A DNA stretch of 14,605 bases from CAZMNF01 sp964567595 (GCA_964567595.1 CAZMNF010000048.1:1-14605), one strand, 5' to 3'. Positions 1-8,031 are shown, counted from the stretch's first letter. The notes: generated by a model not told the origin, from the letters alone. Translations and numbers: made by a program.

Positions 1-2277
1 ATGACGACGGAACAGGAAGCGCTGGCGTACCATCAGCATCCCCTTCCGGGGAAACTGGAGATCAAGCCGACCAAGTCGTGCCTGACGCAACGGGACCTGT
101 CATTGGCGTACACGCCGGGCGTAGCGGCGCCCTGCCGCGAAATTGAAGCCGACCCCCTCACGGCCTTCCAGTACACCGCCCGAGGCAATCTGATCGGCGT
201 CGTCACCAACGGGAGCGCCGTATTGGGACTCGGCGATATTGGAGCCCTCGCCAGCAAGCCCGTCATGGAAGGCAAATCACTCTTGTTCAAGAGCTTCTCC
301 GACATCGACGCCATCGACGTCGAGCTCGACACGCGCGATCCGGAGTCGATCGTCAATGCCGTCAAGCTGATGGAGCCGACCTTCGGCGGGGTCAACCTGG
401 AGGACATCAAGGCGCCGGATTGCTTCACCGTCGAAGAGCGTCTCAAGGCCGAGATGGACATTCCCGTCTTCCACGACGACCAACACGGCACCGCGATCAT
501 CTCCGGTGCGGCGCTGCTCAATGCGCTCGAACTGGTCGACAAGCGGATTGAAGACGTCAAGATCGTGGCCAGCGGAGCCGGCGCGAGCGCCATCGCCACG
601 ATGCGCTTCTACGTCCAGTTGGGCGCCCGACGCGACAACATCGTGATGTGCGACAGCCGGGGCCCGATCACGCCCGAGCGCGACGACCTCTCCGAGTTCA
701 AGCGCGAGTTCTCCAATCGCACCGAGGCCAACGATCTCGCCGAAGCACTCGACGATGCGGACGTCTTCGTCGGGTTATCCGTTGGCGGTCTGGTCACACA
801 AGCCATGGTCGAGCGCATGGCCAAGGCGCCGATCATCTTCGCCATGGCCAATCCCGACCCCGAGATCACCTTCGAGGACGCGCGCGAGGCCCGTTCGGAC
901 GCCATCGTCGCCACGGGGCGCTCCGACTATCCCAATCAAGTGAACAACGTTTTGGGATTCCCGTTCATCTTTCGAGGCGCGCTCGACGTGCGCTCCCGAG
1001 CGATCAACGAGGCCATGAAGATTGCCGCAGCAGAGGCGCTGGCCGATCTGGCCAAGGAGGATGTCCCCGACGCCGTCGTCAAGGCCTATGGGCTGGACGG
1101 ATTGACGTTCGGGCCGGACTATCTCATCCCCAAGCCGCTGGACCCGCGTGTCCTGCTCTGGGAAGCCCCCGCCGTGGCCCAGGCCGCGATGGAGACAGAA
1201 GTTGCACGGGCTGATCTGGACATCGACCAGTACGTGGAGCAGCTGGAAGCGCGCCTGGGCAAATCCCGCGAGCTGATGCGGGTGGTTTTCAACAAGGCCC
1301 GCGCGGAGCGGAAGCGGATCGCGCTCGCCGAGGGCGAACATCCCAAGATGATCCGGGCCGCCCACCAGTTGGCCGACGAGGGCATCGCCAAGCCGGTGCT
1401 GCTCGGCCGGGACGATCGCGTCCGCCACGCGGCGGAAGAGATCCATATCGGCCTGGAAGGCATCGAGGTCGTCGATCCCCGCGCATCAGACGACCGCGAA
1501 CGCTATGCCGAGCGGCTCTTCCAGATCCGCCACCGCAAGGGCGTGACGCTGACCGAGGCCCGCAACCTCATCACCAATCCGAACTACTACGGATCCGTCA
1601 TGCTGGAGCTGGACGAAGTGGACGGGCTGATTTCGGGGCTCAGCTTCCACTATCCGGAAGTGCTGCGGCCGCCGTTGCAAGTGGTCGGCACGGCCGCCCG
1701 GACCCACATCGCCGCCGGCGTCTACCTCGTCACGACGCGGAATCGAGCGTTGCTCTTCGCGGACACCACGGTCAACGTGGAGCCGGATGCGGACACGTTG
1801 GCCGAGATCGCGCTCCTGACCGCCGAGCTGGCCCAGGACTTCGACATCGAGCCGCGGATCGGCATGTTGAGCTTCTCCGACTTCGGAAGCAGCCGTCATC
1901 GACGGGCCGACATGGTTCGCGAAGCTGTTGATCTCGTGCGCCAGCACGCTCCGAACGTTGCTGTCGAAGGCGAAGTCATGGCGGACACGGCACTGTTGGC
2001 CTCCAAGTTGAACGGGACGTACCCGTTCAACAAGCTCCGCACCGAGGCCAACGTGCTCATCTTCCCCTCGCTGGAGGCGGGCAACATCGCCTACAAGCTG
2101 ATGCAGCAGATCGCCGAGGCAGAGATCGTCGGGCCGATGCTGGTCGGCATGCGCAAGCCCGTCCACATTCTGCAACGCGGCGACGAGGTCAAGGACATCG
2201 TCAACTTGGCGGCGCTGGCCGTCGTAAAGGCTCAGCAACTGGAGAACCGATCGCGTTCAACGGAACCGGTCGCCTAG
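1..2277 (+). CDS. maeB: NADP-dependent malic enzyme with C-terminal phosphotransacetylase-like domain (MaeB type)
   Basis: Oxidative decarboxylation of malate to pyruvate and CO2 with NAD(P)+, in the cytoplasm. The 758-residue length fits the malic enzyme/PTA fusion family. Malic domain, about residues 10-155: SLAYTPGVA at 34-42 with the likely catalytic Tyr37, GNLIGVVTNGSAVLGLGDIG at 62-81, MEGK with Lys92, and metal ligands in NLEDI (132-136) and HDDQHGT (158-164, Asp159/160). NAD(P)-binding domain, about 165-400, with a dinucleotide loop near 190-196 (ASGAGAS). PTA-like domain from about 430 to the end, opening with ARAERKRIALAEGEHPKMI and containing GLSFHYPEVLRPPLQ and VEGEVMADTALLASK. 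In E. coli MaeB the equivalent domain is regulatory rather than catalytic; the same is inferred here. The ATG is the first base of the window and aligns with the usual family start (YHQHPLPGKLEI at 10-21), so it is accepted, but no upstream region is visible. It is probably a housekeeping gene unrelated to the methyltransfer genes. Confidence 0.95.
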   Translation: MTTEQEALAYHQHPLPGKLEIKPTKSCLTQRDLSLAYTPGVAAPCREIEADPLTAFQYTARGNLIGVVTNGSAVLGLGDIGALASKPVMEGKSLLFKSFSDIDAIDVELDTRDPESIVNAVKLMEPTFGGVNLEDIKAPDCFTVEERLKAEMDIPVFHDDQHGTAIISGAALLNALELVDKRIEDVKIVASGAGASAIATMRFYVQLGARRDNIVMCDSRGPITPERDDLSEFKREFSNRTEANDLAEALDDADVFVGLSVGGLVTQAMVERMAKAPIIFAMANPDPEITFEDAREARSDAIVATGRSDYPNQVNNVLGFPFIFRGALDVRSRAINEAMKIAAAEALADLAKEDVPDAVVKAYGLDGLTFGPDYLIPKPLDPRVLLWEAPAVAQAAMETEVARADLDIDQYVEQLEARLGKSRELMRVVFNKARAERKRIALAEGEHPKMIRAAHQLADEGIAKPVLLGRDDRVRHAAEEIHIGLEGIEVVDPRASDDRERYAERLFQIRHRKGVTLTEARNLITNPNYYGSVMLELDEVDGLISGLSFHYPEVLRPPLQVVGTAARTHIAAGVYLVTTRNRALLFADTTVNVEPDADTLAEIALLTAELAQDFDIEPRIGMLSFSDFGSSRHRRADMVREAVDLVRQHAPNVAVEGEVMADTALLASKLNGTYPFNKLRTEANVLIFPSLEAGNIAYKLMQQIAEAEIVGPMLVGMRKPVHILQRGDEVKDIVNLAALAVVKAQQLENRSRSTEPVA

Positions 2278-2283
2278 CGACCG
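2267..2283 (+). terminator. Hairpin over the maeB stop codon
   Basis: A perfect 7-bp inverted repeat, CGGTCGC at 2267-2273 and GCGACCG at 2277-2283, with a 3-base loop, contains the TAG stop. No T-run follows, so it is not a classical intrinsic terminator. It may be a GC-rich weak terminator or a 3'-end stabiliser. The same two arms recur at 2340-2361. Confidence 0.35.
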
Positions 2284-2339
2284 TCTCCCCTTCAATGGAG
2301 TTCGATTCGCTATCCGTTCGATGGGGTCAACGCGCAAAG

Positions 2340-2361
2340 CGGTCGCATCGGGTGGCGACCG
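2340..2361 (+). repeat. Second hairpin with the same arms as the one at the maeB stop
   Basis: CGGTCGC (2340-2346) and GCGACCG (2355-2361) form a 7-bp stem with an 8-base loop. The arms are identical to those at 2267-2283, so the four arms could pair in alternative ways. The hairpin lies between maeB and the exported-protein gene, about 75 bases before that gene's start. A transcription-stop or mRNA-stability role is possible but unproven. Confidence 0.35.
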
Positions 2362-2434
2362 ACGACGGAGCCAGCGGTAGACGGGCTCATCAAGAGGGCC
2401 CGATGAGCAGGTCAGTTGTGAAGGGAGGATATCG

Positions 2435-3415
2435 ATGTCTTCCTCGACTTGCCGTATCGGCCTTGCGGTTGCGTTGGCGTCGGCGCTTGTGTTGGGGGCC
2501 TTCAGCTCGAGCCAGGCTGCCCTCCAGCCCTCCGCCTATCTCGGCCGCATCGTGCAGATCGACGGGGGATCGATCGCCGTCCGAACCGAGTTCAAAGCTG
2601 GTGGCGGCTGGGAACCTCACTCGGTCAGGCTGGTTGGCTCGGTGCCTCACGAGCGGGCAACGAGGTCATTGAGCGTCGGCGACGCCGTTCAAGTCGCCAG
2701 TCTCGGCGATCCAGGGCACGTCGTGGCCGTGGCGCGGCTCAATCAGCCAGTGTCCGCCCCCGGCCCGCCCGGCCGGAGCCCCGTGGAGATCCGGGCCATC
2801 TACGGCGATCCGGGCTTTCTCGTGCTGGACCCGCCCGCGCTGGACATGGGGATGCGGAGCCTGACATACGAGACCGTGCCCGACTGTTCTCAGTGCTCCG
2901 GACGAGTATGCCGCGCGGCCTACGCCGACGTCCGGATCCGTCTGGCCGGATCGCACCCGGATGGCGTGAAGGAGATGCGGCTCCGTCCCGGCCAGACCGA
3001 GACGCTCTCGCTCGACCAAGCTGACGAGCGGCTGGCGATCACGTTCCATGATGGCGAAGCCGTCTGCACCCCCGAGTGTTGCGAGACCCCGCCGTTGGGT
3101 CCGCAGCCGGTCTCGACGTTCACGATCGAGCTCGAACGTGCCGAGTCGAGCTACGACCGCGTCGCCGACTTCGACGCCAACGGCAACGGCCGCATCGACG
3201 ACGCGGAGGTCCTGACCGCCATCGACCTCTGGATTGACGGAACCATTGGGGACATGCTCTTCTTTCGTCTTCTCGATGCCTGGGTTAAGCAGACGGAGGT
3301 CGCCGAACGCGGCGATGCGCTTCGGTCCCTTGATATCCCCGTGTCATTTGACGCGATGATTCCGGGGAGCGAAGCATCCGTCGAGCATCTGCACGGCCTC
3401 AATCGTCTCCCATGA
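2435..3415 (+). CDS. Exported protein of unknown function with two cysteine clusters and an EF-hand-like calcium loop
   Basis: I do not recognise the family of the whole 326-residue protein. Residues 1-28 look like a Sec signal peptide: Arg7, a hydrophobic run at 8-22, then SSQA before a likely signal peptidase I cut at 28/29. Residues 35-105 look like a small beta-rich domain. Two cysteine groups follow, CSQCSGRVC (151-159) and CTPECC (211-216), suited to disulfides or metal binding in an extracytoplasmic protein. A single EF-hand/dockerin-like loop lies at 247-258 (Asp247, Asn249, Asn251, Gly252, Ile254, Asp255, Glu258), followed by an amphipathic segment with DLWIDG and LLDAWV. This looks like the short calcium-motif C-terminal modules found on secreted proteins of several phyla. 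The ATG at 2435 is chosen because GGGAGG lies 7 bases upstream and it yields a clean signal peptide. It is convergent with the next gene, and no link to the methyltransferases is evident. Confidence 0.8.
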   Translation: MSSSTCRIGLAVALASALVLGAFSSSQAALQPSAYLGRIVQIDGGSIAVRTEFKAGGGWEPHSVRLVGSVPHERATRSLSVGDAVQVASLGDPGHVVAVARLNQPVSAPGPPGRSPVEIRAIYGDPGFLVLDPPALDMGMRSLTYETVPDCSQCSGRVCRAAYADVRIRLAGSHPDGVKEMRLRPGQTETLSLDQADERLAITFHDGEAVCTPECCETPPLGPQPVSTFTIELERAESSYDRVADFDANGNGRIDDAEVLTAIDLWIDGTIGDMLFFRLLDAWVKQTEVAERGDALRSLDIPVSFDAMIPGSEASVEHLHGLNRLP

Positions 3416-3485
3416 ACGTCTCGTCGTCGACCCGGTTGGCGCGACGCCGGCACTTTCCGTAATCATCGACGGAACGTTCTCAGCC

Positions 3486-3503
3486 CGTCCCCGCTCAGGG
3501 ACG
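3486..3503 (-). terminator. Hairpin just after the hydantoinase-like gene
   Basis: CGTCCC and GGGACG form a 6-bp stem with a 6-base loop at 3486-3503, immediately downstream (minus strand) of the TGA at 3505-3507. It lies in the 89-base gap between two convergent genes, where a terminator is expected. No T-run follows on either strand, so confidence is low. Confidence 0.35.
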
Positions 3504-3504
3504 C

Positions 3505-5442
3505 TCAGTCGTCAACGGGGCAGTGGTCGTGGCCGGGATGCCCGATGGCCGCCACGCGCACCCGCCCGAGCCCGAAGCGGAACCGGCGCTCCCAGACGCC
3601 GACCGTGATCGACTCGGCCCCGAGTCGCCGGGCTTCGCGGTGGGCCAGTTGCTCCGAGCGCCGCAGCGCGTAGCGCATCGCGGCCTCGTCGCTCTCGCGA
3701 TCGATCAGCTCGCGCCCGTCGGGGAAGTGCAACAGATAGCGTTGGCTGGACTGCTGGCGCACGAGCGTCTCCACGCGGCAGACGACCCGGCCGCTGATCG
3801 CGCCCATGGCGTTGCCGACCGCATCGTGCTCGACAGGGATCAGTTGGCCATCCAGCGCCTCCACGGGTCCGGGCAGCATGGTCGAGACCGGCGCGCCGAT
3901 CCCCACCACCGGCGCGCCCAAGCGGAAATCGACGTGGACAAACGGGACGTCGTCGCGACAGAGCGACGCCCACAGCGGATTGGCGTCGAACGTGGCGTCG
4001 GGGTTGGCATCGGCGATGAGCTTCTTGACGAGTTCCTGGCGGACGCGCTCGGCCAACAGCCTTTGGACCCGCTCGCTGAACGCCTCCGGGTCCAGCTCAA
4101 ACGCTCGACCTAGCGCCTCCGCGGCCGCCCAGGCGCGCCCGGCGTCGCCGGCGCCGTACGTGCCTAGGACGTGGAACGCGTCCGTCGGCGTGAAACCCGC
4201 CCGCTCGATCCAACCGCCCCCGTCCAGCTCGTCCAGCACCGTGGCGAAGAGATAGATGCCCTCCGCGCGAGCTTCCGCCCAGAGTTGAGAGCGCGCCATC
4301 CAGCGATCGCTCGGGACCAGCGACAGCAGCGCCCGGGCGTTGCCGTCGAGGCGATTGGGGGCTCCCGTCGACGTCGTCGCCCGCGCGAACTCCACCGACG
4401 TCGCCTCATCCGCGTCGCGGAGACGATCGACCGGCACGTCGGACAACGCCAAGGGTCGCACGCGCCGCGGGCCGACCGCGATCCGTCGCGCTTCGTCCGG
4501 ACCGGCCAGCCGGACGTGGCTGTCTCCCCCCAACCCGACCGTCCAGATGTCGGCCGCTGGCACCTTAGTCCGCCATCCGCCCACGACCGCCCCCTCGCGG
4601 TTCGGATTGGGCAATCCCTGGTTGAGCACGACGATGTCGGTCGTGGTTCCGCCGATGTCAACCACCAGGCCGTCCTCAATGCCCGCGAGGCGGTGGCCGC
4701 CGATGGCGCTGGCGGCTGGCCCTGAGAGGATCGTCTCCACGGGATGGACCTTGGCTTCAGCCACGTCGACGAGCGATCCGTCGCTCTTGACGATCATCAG
4801 CGGGGCCGCGATTCCGCGTTCCTCCAGTGCCGCCTCGATGTCAGCGAGGAACGCGTCCACGATGGGCGCGATGCGGGCGTTGAGCACAGCCGTCACGGCC
4901 CGCTCGGAGACGCCGAGCTCGGATGTCAGTTCGTGGCCGCAGACGACCGGCAGCCCTGTCCGCTCCTGGAGCACGCGATTCGCCTCCAGCTCGTGATTCG
5001 GGTTCCGCACGCTGAAGTAGCCGCACACCGCAAACGCTTCGACCTGGGGAGCGAGCCGCTCGGCGACACCCTCGAGCTCGTCGGCCGAGAGCGGCTCCAG
5101 CTCCTCGCCGCGGGCGTTGTAGCGGCCCCGGACTGAGACGCGTTGGGAGGGCGGCAACGCTGACGACCTCTCCGGCTCCCAGCCGATCAGGACGAGCCCC
5201 ACGGGACGGCCGCGCTCTTCGACGATGGCATTCGTCGCCAGCGTCGTCGACACGGCCACGGAGACGACATCCTCGGCGGGACCGCCATCGAGCACGTCGT
5301 CCATGGCCTCGAGAATCCCCTGACGCAGGTCGCCGTGAGTGGTGCGTGTCTTGGCCGTTGAACGGACCTCGTCGGAATCGAGATCCAGGAGAACGGCATC
5401 CGTGCAGGTGCTGCCGGTGTCGATGCCGAGCCCCAGTCTCAA
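3505..5442 (-). CDS. Hydantoinase A/oxoprolinase-family ATPase-fold protein, without a B subunit
   Basis: A 645-residue member of the hydantoinase A/5-oxoprolinase family (ASKHA fold), whose known members use ATP to open hydantoin or lactam rings. The N-terminal domain opens with a phosphate loop, GIDTGSTCTD (6-15), and contains STTLATNAIVE (65-75). The second nucleotide loop is VVDIGGTTTD (260-269), preceded by SGPAASAIGG (240-249) and followed by GLGGDS (303-308). A C-terminal section carries HDAVGNAMGAISG (539-551). The extreme C-terminus is His/Cys rich (HPGHDHC, 635-641). The start is uncertain: a TTG at 5442 puts the conserved loop at the usual distance from the N-terminus, with GGAG 12 bases upstream; an earlier in-frame TTG at 5469 adds nine residues. 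No HyuB or oxoprolinase B gene is adjacent. It lies about 180 bases downstream of a corrinoid-protein gene on the same strand, so co-transcription is likely. Ring-opening of a methylated substrate product, or an ATP-dependent role in corrinoid maintenance, are both inference. Confidence 0.85.
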   Translation of the reverse strand: MRLGLGIDTGSTCTDAVLLDLDSDEVRSTAKTRTTHGDLRQGILEAMDDVLDGGPAEDVVSVAVSTTLATNAIVEERGRPVGLVLIGWEPERSSALPPSQRVSVRGRYNARGEELEPLSADELEGVAERLAPQVEAFAVCGYFSVRNPNHELEANRVLQERTGLPVVCGHELTSELGVSERAVTAVLNARIAPIVDAFLADIEAALEERGIAAPLMIVKSDGSLVDVAEAKVHPVETILSGPAASAIGGHRLAGIEDGLVVDIGGTTTDIVVLNQGLPNPNREGAVVGGWRTKVPAADIWTVGLGGDSHVRLAGPDEARRIAVGPRRVRPLALSDVPVDRLRDADEATSVEFARATTSTGAPNRLDGNARALLSLVPSDRWMARSQLWAEARAEGIYLFATVLDELDGGGWIERAGFTPTDAFHVLGTYGAGDAGRAWAAAEALGRAFELDPEAFSERVQRLLAERVRQELVKKLIADANPDATFDANPLWASLCRDDVPFVHVDFRLGAPVVGIGAPVSTMLPGPVEALDGQLIPVEHDAVGNAMGAISGRVVCRVETLVRQQSSQRYLLHFPDGRELIDRESDEAAMRYALRRSEQLAHREARRLGAESITVGVWERRFRFGLGRVRVAAIGHPGHDHCPVDD

Positions 5443-5623
5443 TAGGTGTCCACGCTCCGTTCGCCACAAGCCGGGATTGCGACGCCCCTCCCACGTCCTT
5501 CCTAGCGGAAAGCAGATGGCGATGTCAACGCCCGCTAATCGGACGTCCCCTCACGGCGGGTTGGGCCATTCCCGCGCACCCAAGCGGTCGTGGGTTGACG
5601 GCAAGCATCGACGAGCAGCGGCA

Positions 5624-6280
5624 TCAGTTCTGGTGAACACCGGACGGTCGATCGTCCGCGATGATGTCGCGGGCAAGTCCCACACTGGCGGTCGCATCCG
5701 GGGCGTAACCGTCGGTGCCGATTCGGTCGGCGAAGCCCGCGGTGATCGGAGCGCCGCCGACCATGACTTTGACACGCCCGCGTAGGTCCTGCGCTTGCAG
5801 CTTTTGGACGACATCGCGCATGCGGCCCCGGGTCGTGGTCAACATGGCGGACATCGCCAGGATGTCCGCGCCATGGTCGCGCGCTCTCTGGACAAACGCA
5901 TCAGCCGGAACGTCCGTGCCCAAGTCTTCGACCGCAAAGCCGGAACTCTCCAGCATAAGCTTAACGAGATCCTTGCCAAGCCCGTGGGCATCGCCTTCGA
6001 CCGTGCCGACGACGACGCGGCCCTCTGGATCAACGACAGCATCCTCCAGATGAGGAGCCAAGACGCGCATCAGCTCGTGTACCGACTGGACCAACCACAT
6101 CTCCTGGACGCAGCGCTGCCCCCTGTCGTGCTCGGCCCGAAACGCGTCGATCCCCGGCATCAAGGCGCCCTTGAGCAGCACCTCGGGGGCCACGTCCTGC
6201 TCCAGCGCGCGTTCAGCCAGGTGCCGAACGCGGCCAGGATCCATGGCCGCGATGCTCTCTCGAAGCGCGTCAAGAACCAC
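5624..6280 (-). CDS. Corrinoid (B12-binding) methyl-carrier protein A, MttC/MtgC type
   Basis: Carries the methyl group on cobalamin between a substrate methyltransferase and an acceptor methyltransferase. The 218-residue protein has the expected two domains: a helical cap domain (about 1-85) and a Rossmann-like B12 domain (about 87-210). The cobalt-ligand motif DxHxxG is present as Asp97, His99, Gly102 in EGDAHGLG; SAMLTTT (144-150) and VMVGGAP (172-178) are the further B12-pocket motifs. The frame stays open upstream to 6520, but the extension is unlike the family. The GTG at 6280 is preferred: GGAGGAGG (6296-6289) ends 8 bases before it, and the resulting N-terminus MVLDALRES matches MGVVDDLKQS of the second corrinoid protein in this window. 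An ATG at 6298 is the alternative but lacks a ribosome site. The cap domain is divergent: the usual PEMLLSAQAM is QEMWLVQSVH here. It is divergent from MttB1 and followed by the hydantoinase-like gene. Confidence 0.9.
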   Translation of the reverse strand: MVLDALRESIAAMDPGRVRHLAERALEQDVAPEVLLKGALMPGIDAFRAEHDRGQRCVQEMWLVQSVHELMRVLAPHLEDAVVDPEGRVVVGTVEGDAHGLGKDLVKLMLESSGFAVEDLGTDVPADAFVQRARDHGADILAMSAMLTTTRGRMRDVVQKLQAQDLRGRVKVMVGGAPITAGFADRIGTDGYAPDATASVGLARDIIADDRPSGVHQN

Positions 6281-6591
6281 GAGCCGCACCTCCTCCATGG
6301 TCAAAACCGGATAAGTCAGTCTTATATGGCGGAGCTTAACGACGACGGGATGTGCCGTCAAACTCGTTCGTGATGGGAGGGATCCGCGCTTCGAGTCGGA
6401 GGCCCGATCCGGCACCCGATTCCCCAATCTGTGCGCCCCGTGGGTCGTCCGGCAAGACTCCAGGGACGCGGCCGTCTGTCCGCCACTCCGCGACCTATGC
6501 TTGACCGAGATCATGTACACGGGCCTAGAGATGGGAAGAAACTGGCTTCTGCCGGGCGGGGTAGCGACGCGCGAACGTCCGGGGTGTCGGT
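6281..6591. other. Divergent intergenic region between corrinoid protein A and MttB1
   Basis: About 311 bases with no convincing gene of its own. It must hold promoters in both directions. On the minus strand there is a TATAAG at 6326-6321 (five of six matches to a -10 box) with no good -35, which would start transcription near 6314. On the plus strand a TTGACC at 6501-6506 is a good -35, but the best -10 behind it (TAGAGA at 6526) is weak and spaced 19. I found no cobalamin-riboswitch core and no tRNA. Confidence 0.4.
6289..6296 (-). promoter_or_regulatory. Ribosome binding site that decides the corrinoid protein A start
   Basis: GGAGGAGG on the minus strand, 8 bases before the GTG at 6280. 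It overlaps the alternative ATG at 6298, which would leave that ATG without a site. This supports the GTG start. Confidence 0.6.
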
Positions 6592-8031
6592 ATGAGATCC
6601 GATCAGACCAACGTGACGCAACGACGCGGCATCAAGTTCAAGATCCTCGCCGAGGATCAGATCCGCGAGATCCAGGCCCGCTCCCTTGAGGTCCTGGATC
6701 GCACGGGGGTCCTTATCGGATCAGAGCCGGCTCGATCCCTGCTTGCGGACGCTGGGTGTCGCATCCGCGGCGAGATCGTCAAGTTTCCCCCCGGGCTCGT
6801 CGAGTGGGCGATTGCTGCAGCCCCCAGCCACTTCTGGCTGCACGACCGTACGGGCGAGCAAGCGCTCGACGTCGGCGGCCACAAGACCTACTTCGGCCTC
6901 GGACCGACGCTCTTGTACATGATCGATCCCGTTACAGGGAAGCCGCGCAAGTTCGTCAAAGCCGGCACCGAACGGGCGGCGCGATTGACGGACGCGCTGG
7001 CCCACATCGATTGGGTCATGGGGTTGGGCACCATCAGCGACTGCGATCCCCAATACGCGGATCGTCACGAGTTCGACGCGCTCGTGCGCAACACCACCAA
7101 GCCGACGATCACCTGGGCCGGCTCGACGGACGGCGTCCGCGACATCATCAAGATGGCCGAAACCATTGCCGGTGGCGGGTGTGAACTTCGCGAACGGCCG
7201 TTCATCACGTTCTTCTTCGCGCCAACCTCCCCGCTGGCCCAAGATGCGACGTCAGTGGATAAGCTGTTGCTGACGACCTCGGAAGGCATTCCGACGGTCT
7301 ATGCCCCGGCGCCCCAAGGCGGTGCCAGCGCGCCGGTGACGCTGGCGGGCGAGCTCGTGAGCACGCACGCCGAGAACTTGGCCAGTCTGACGATTGCGCA
7401 GGTCTCGCGACCGGGTGCACCCATCGCCGTGGGCGGCGTGATCGGCACGATGGACATGCGCGCAGCGCAGCTAGCCTACGGCGCGCCGGAGATGCAGCTG
7501 ATGCTGGCTGCCTACAACGACATCGCCAAACACTACGGGATTCCGACGTGGGGCACGGCCGGGTGCAGCGATGCGAAAGTCATCGACCAGCAGGCCGCCA
7601 TGGAGGCGACGCAATCCGTGCTCTACTCGCTCTTGAGCGGGATCAACCTCGTGCACGACGTCGGCTACATCGGCTCGGGCACGGTCGGCTCGCTCGAGCT
7701 CATCACCATGGTCGACGAGGTCATCGGCATGGCGAAATACATGATCCCGGGCATCCGCGTGGACGAGCCGACGTTGGCGCTCGACGCCATCGACCGGGCA
7801 AGCGGCAACGGCCAGTTCCTGACCTCACCGCATACGCTGGCGCACTTCCGCGACCAGCTCTGGACCCCGACGTTGATGGATCGTCAGTCGCTGGAGAAGT
7901 GGCGCGAAACGGGATCCAAGGCCATGCGAGATCGGGTGGCGGCCAAGCTCAAGTCCGTGCTTAAGACCCACGATCCGGCGCCGCTGCCGCGGGAAACGCT
8001 CGACCAACTCCAGGCCATTCTGCCCGAATAA
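6592..8031 (+). CDS. Non-pyrrolysine MttB-family methylamine:corrinoid methyltransferase, copy 1
   Basis: Expected to transfer a methyl group from a methylated (probably quaternary) amine to a corrinoid protein. Its 479 residues match the MttB superfamily length. Family features run throughout: RSLEVLDRTGV (30-40), KFPPGLVEWA (64-73), GLGPTLLYM (102-110), VMGLGTISDCD (142-152), NTTKP (167-171), GGVIGTMDM (281-289), GTAGCSDAK (321-329), INLVHDVGYIGSG (351-363) and the DRQSLEKW block (430-437). No in-frame UAG occurs, so it is not a pyrrolysine enzyme. Non-Pyl relatives with known substrates include MtgB (glycine betaine), MtpB (proline betaine) and MtcB (carnitine), and the substrate here cannot be assigned. 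It aligns almost without gaps to copy 3 and shares its MR(S/T)DQTNV start. The ATG at 6592 has only a weak site (GGGGTG, 6581-6586). It is divergent from corrinoid protein A, its likely partner by position. Confidence 0.92.
   Translation: MRSDQTNVTQRRGIKFKILAEDQIREIQARSLEVLDRTGVLIGSEPARSLLADAGCRIRGEIVKFPPGLVEWAIAAAPSHFWLHDRTGEQALDVGGHKTYFGLGPTLLYMIDPVTGKPRKFVKAGTERAARLTDALAHIDWVMGLGTISDCDPQYADRHEFDALVRNTTKPTITWAGSTDGVRDIIKMAETIAGGGCELRERPFITFFFAPTSPLAQDATSVDKLLLTTSEGIPTVYAPAPQGGASAPVTLAGELVSTHAENLASLTIAQVSRPGAPIAVGGVIGTMDMRAAQLAYGAPEMQLMLAAYNDIAKHYGIPTWGTAGCSDAKVIDQQAAMEATQSVLYSLLSGINLVHDVGYIGSGTVGSLELITMVDEVIGMAKYMIPGIRVDEPTLALDAIDRASGNGQFLTSPHTLAHFRDQLWTPTLMDRQSLEKWRETGSKAMRDRVAAKLKSVLKTHDPAPLPRETLDQLQAILPE

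Noticed and set aside
1486..2238. Open frame of 250 codons opposite the PTA-like part of maeB
   Set aside because: Antisense shadow of a well-conserved enzyme domain.
6281..6520. N-terminal extension of corrinoid protein A
   Set aside because: The extra residues (about 80) are basic and unlike the family. A strong ribosome site precedes the GTG at 6280, and the shorter start aligns with corrinoid protein B.
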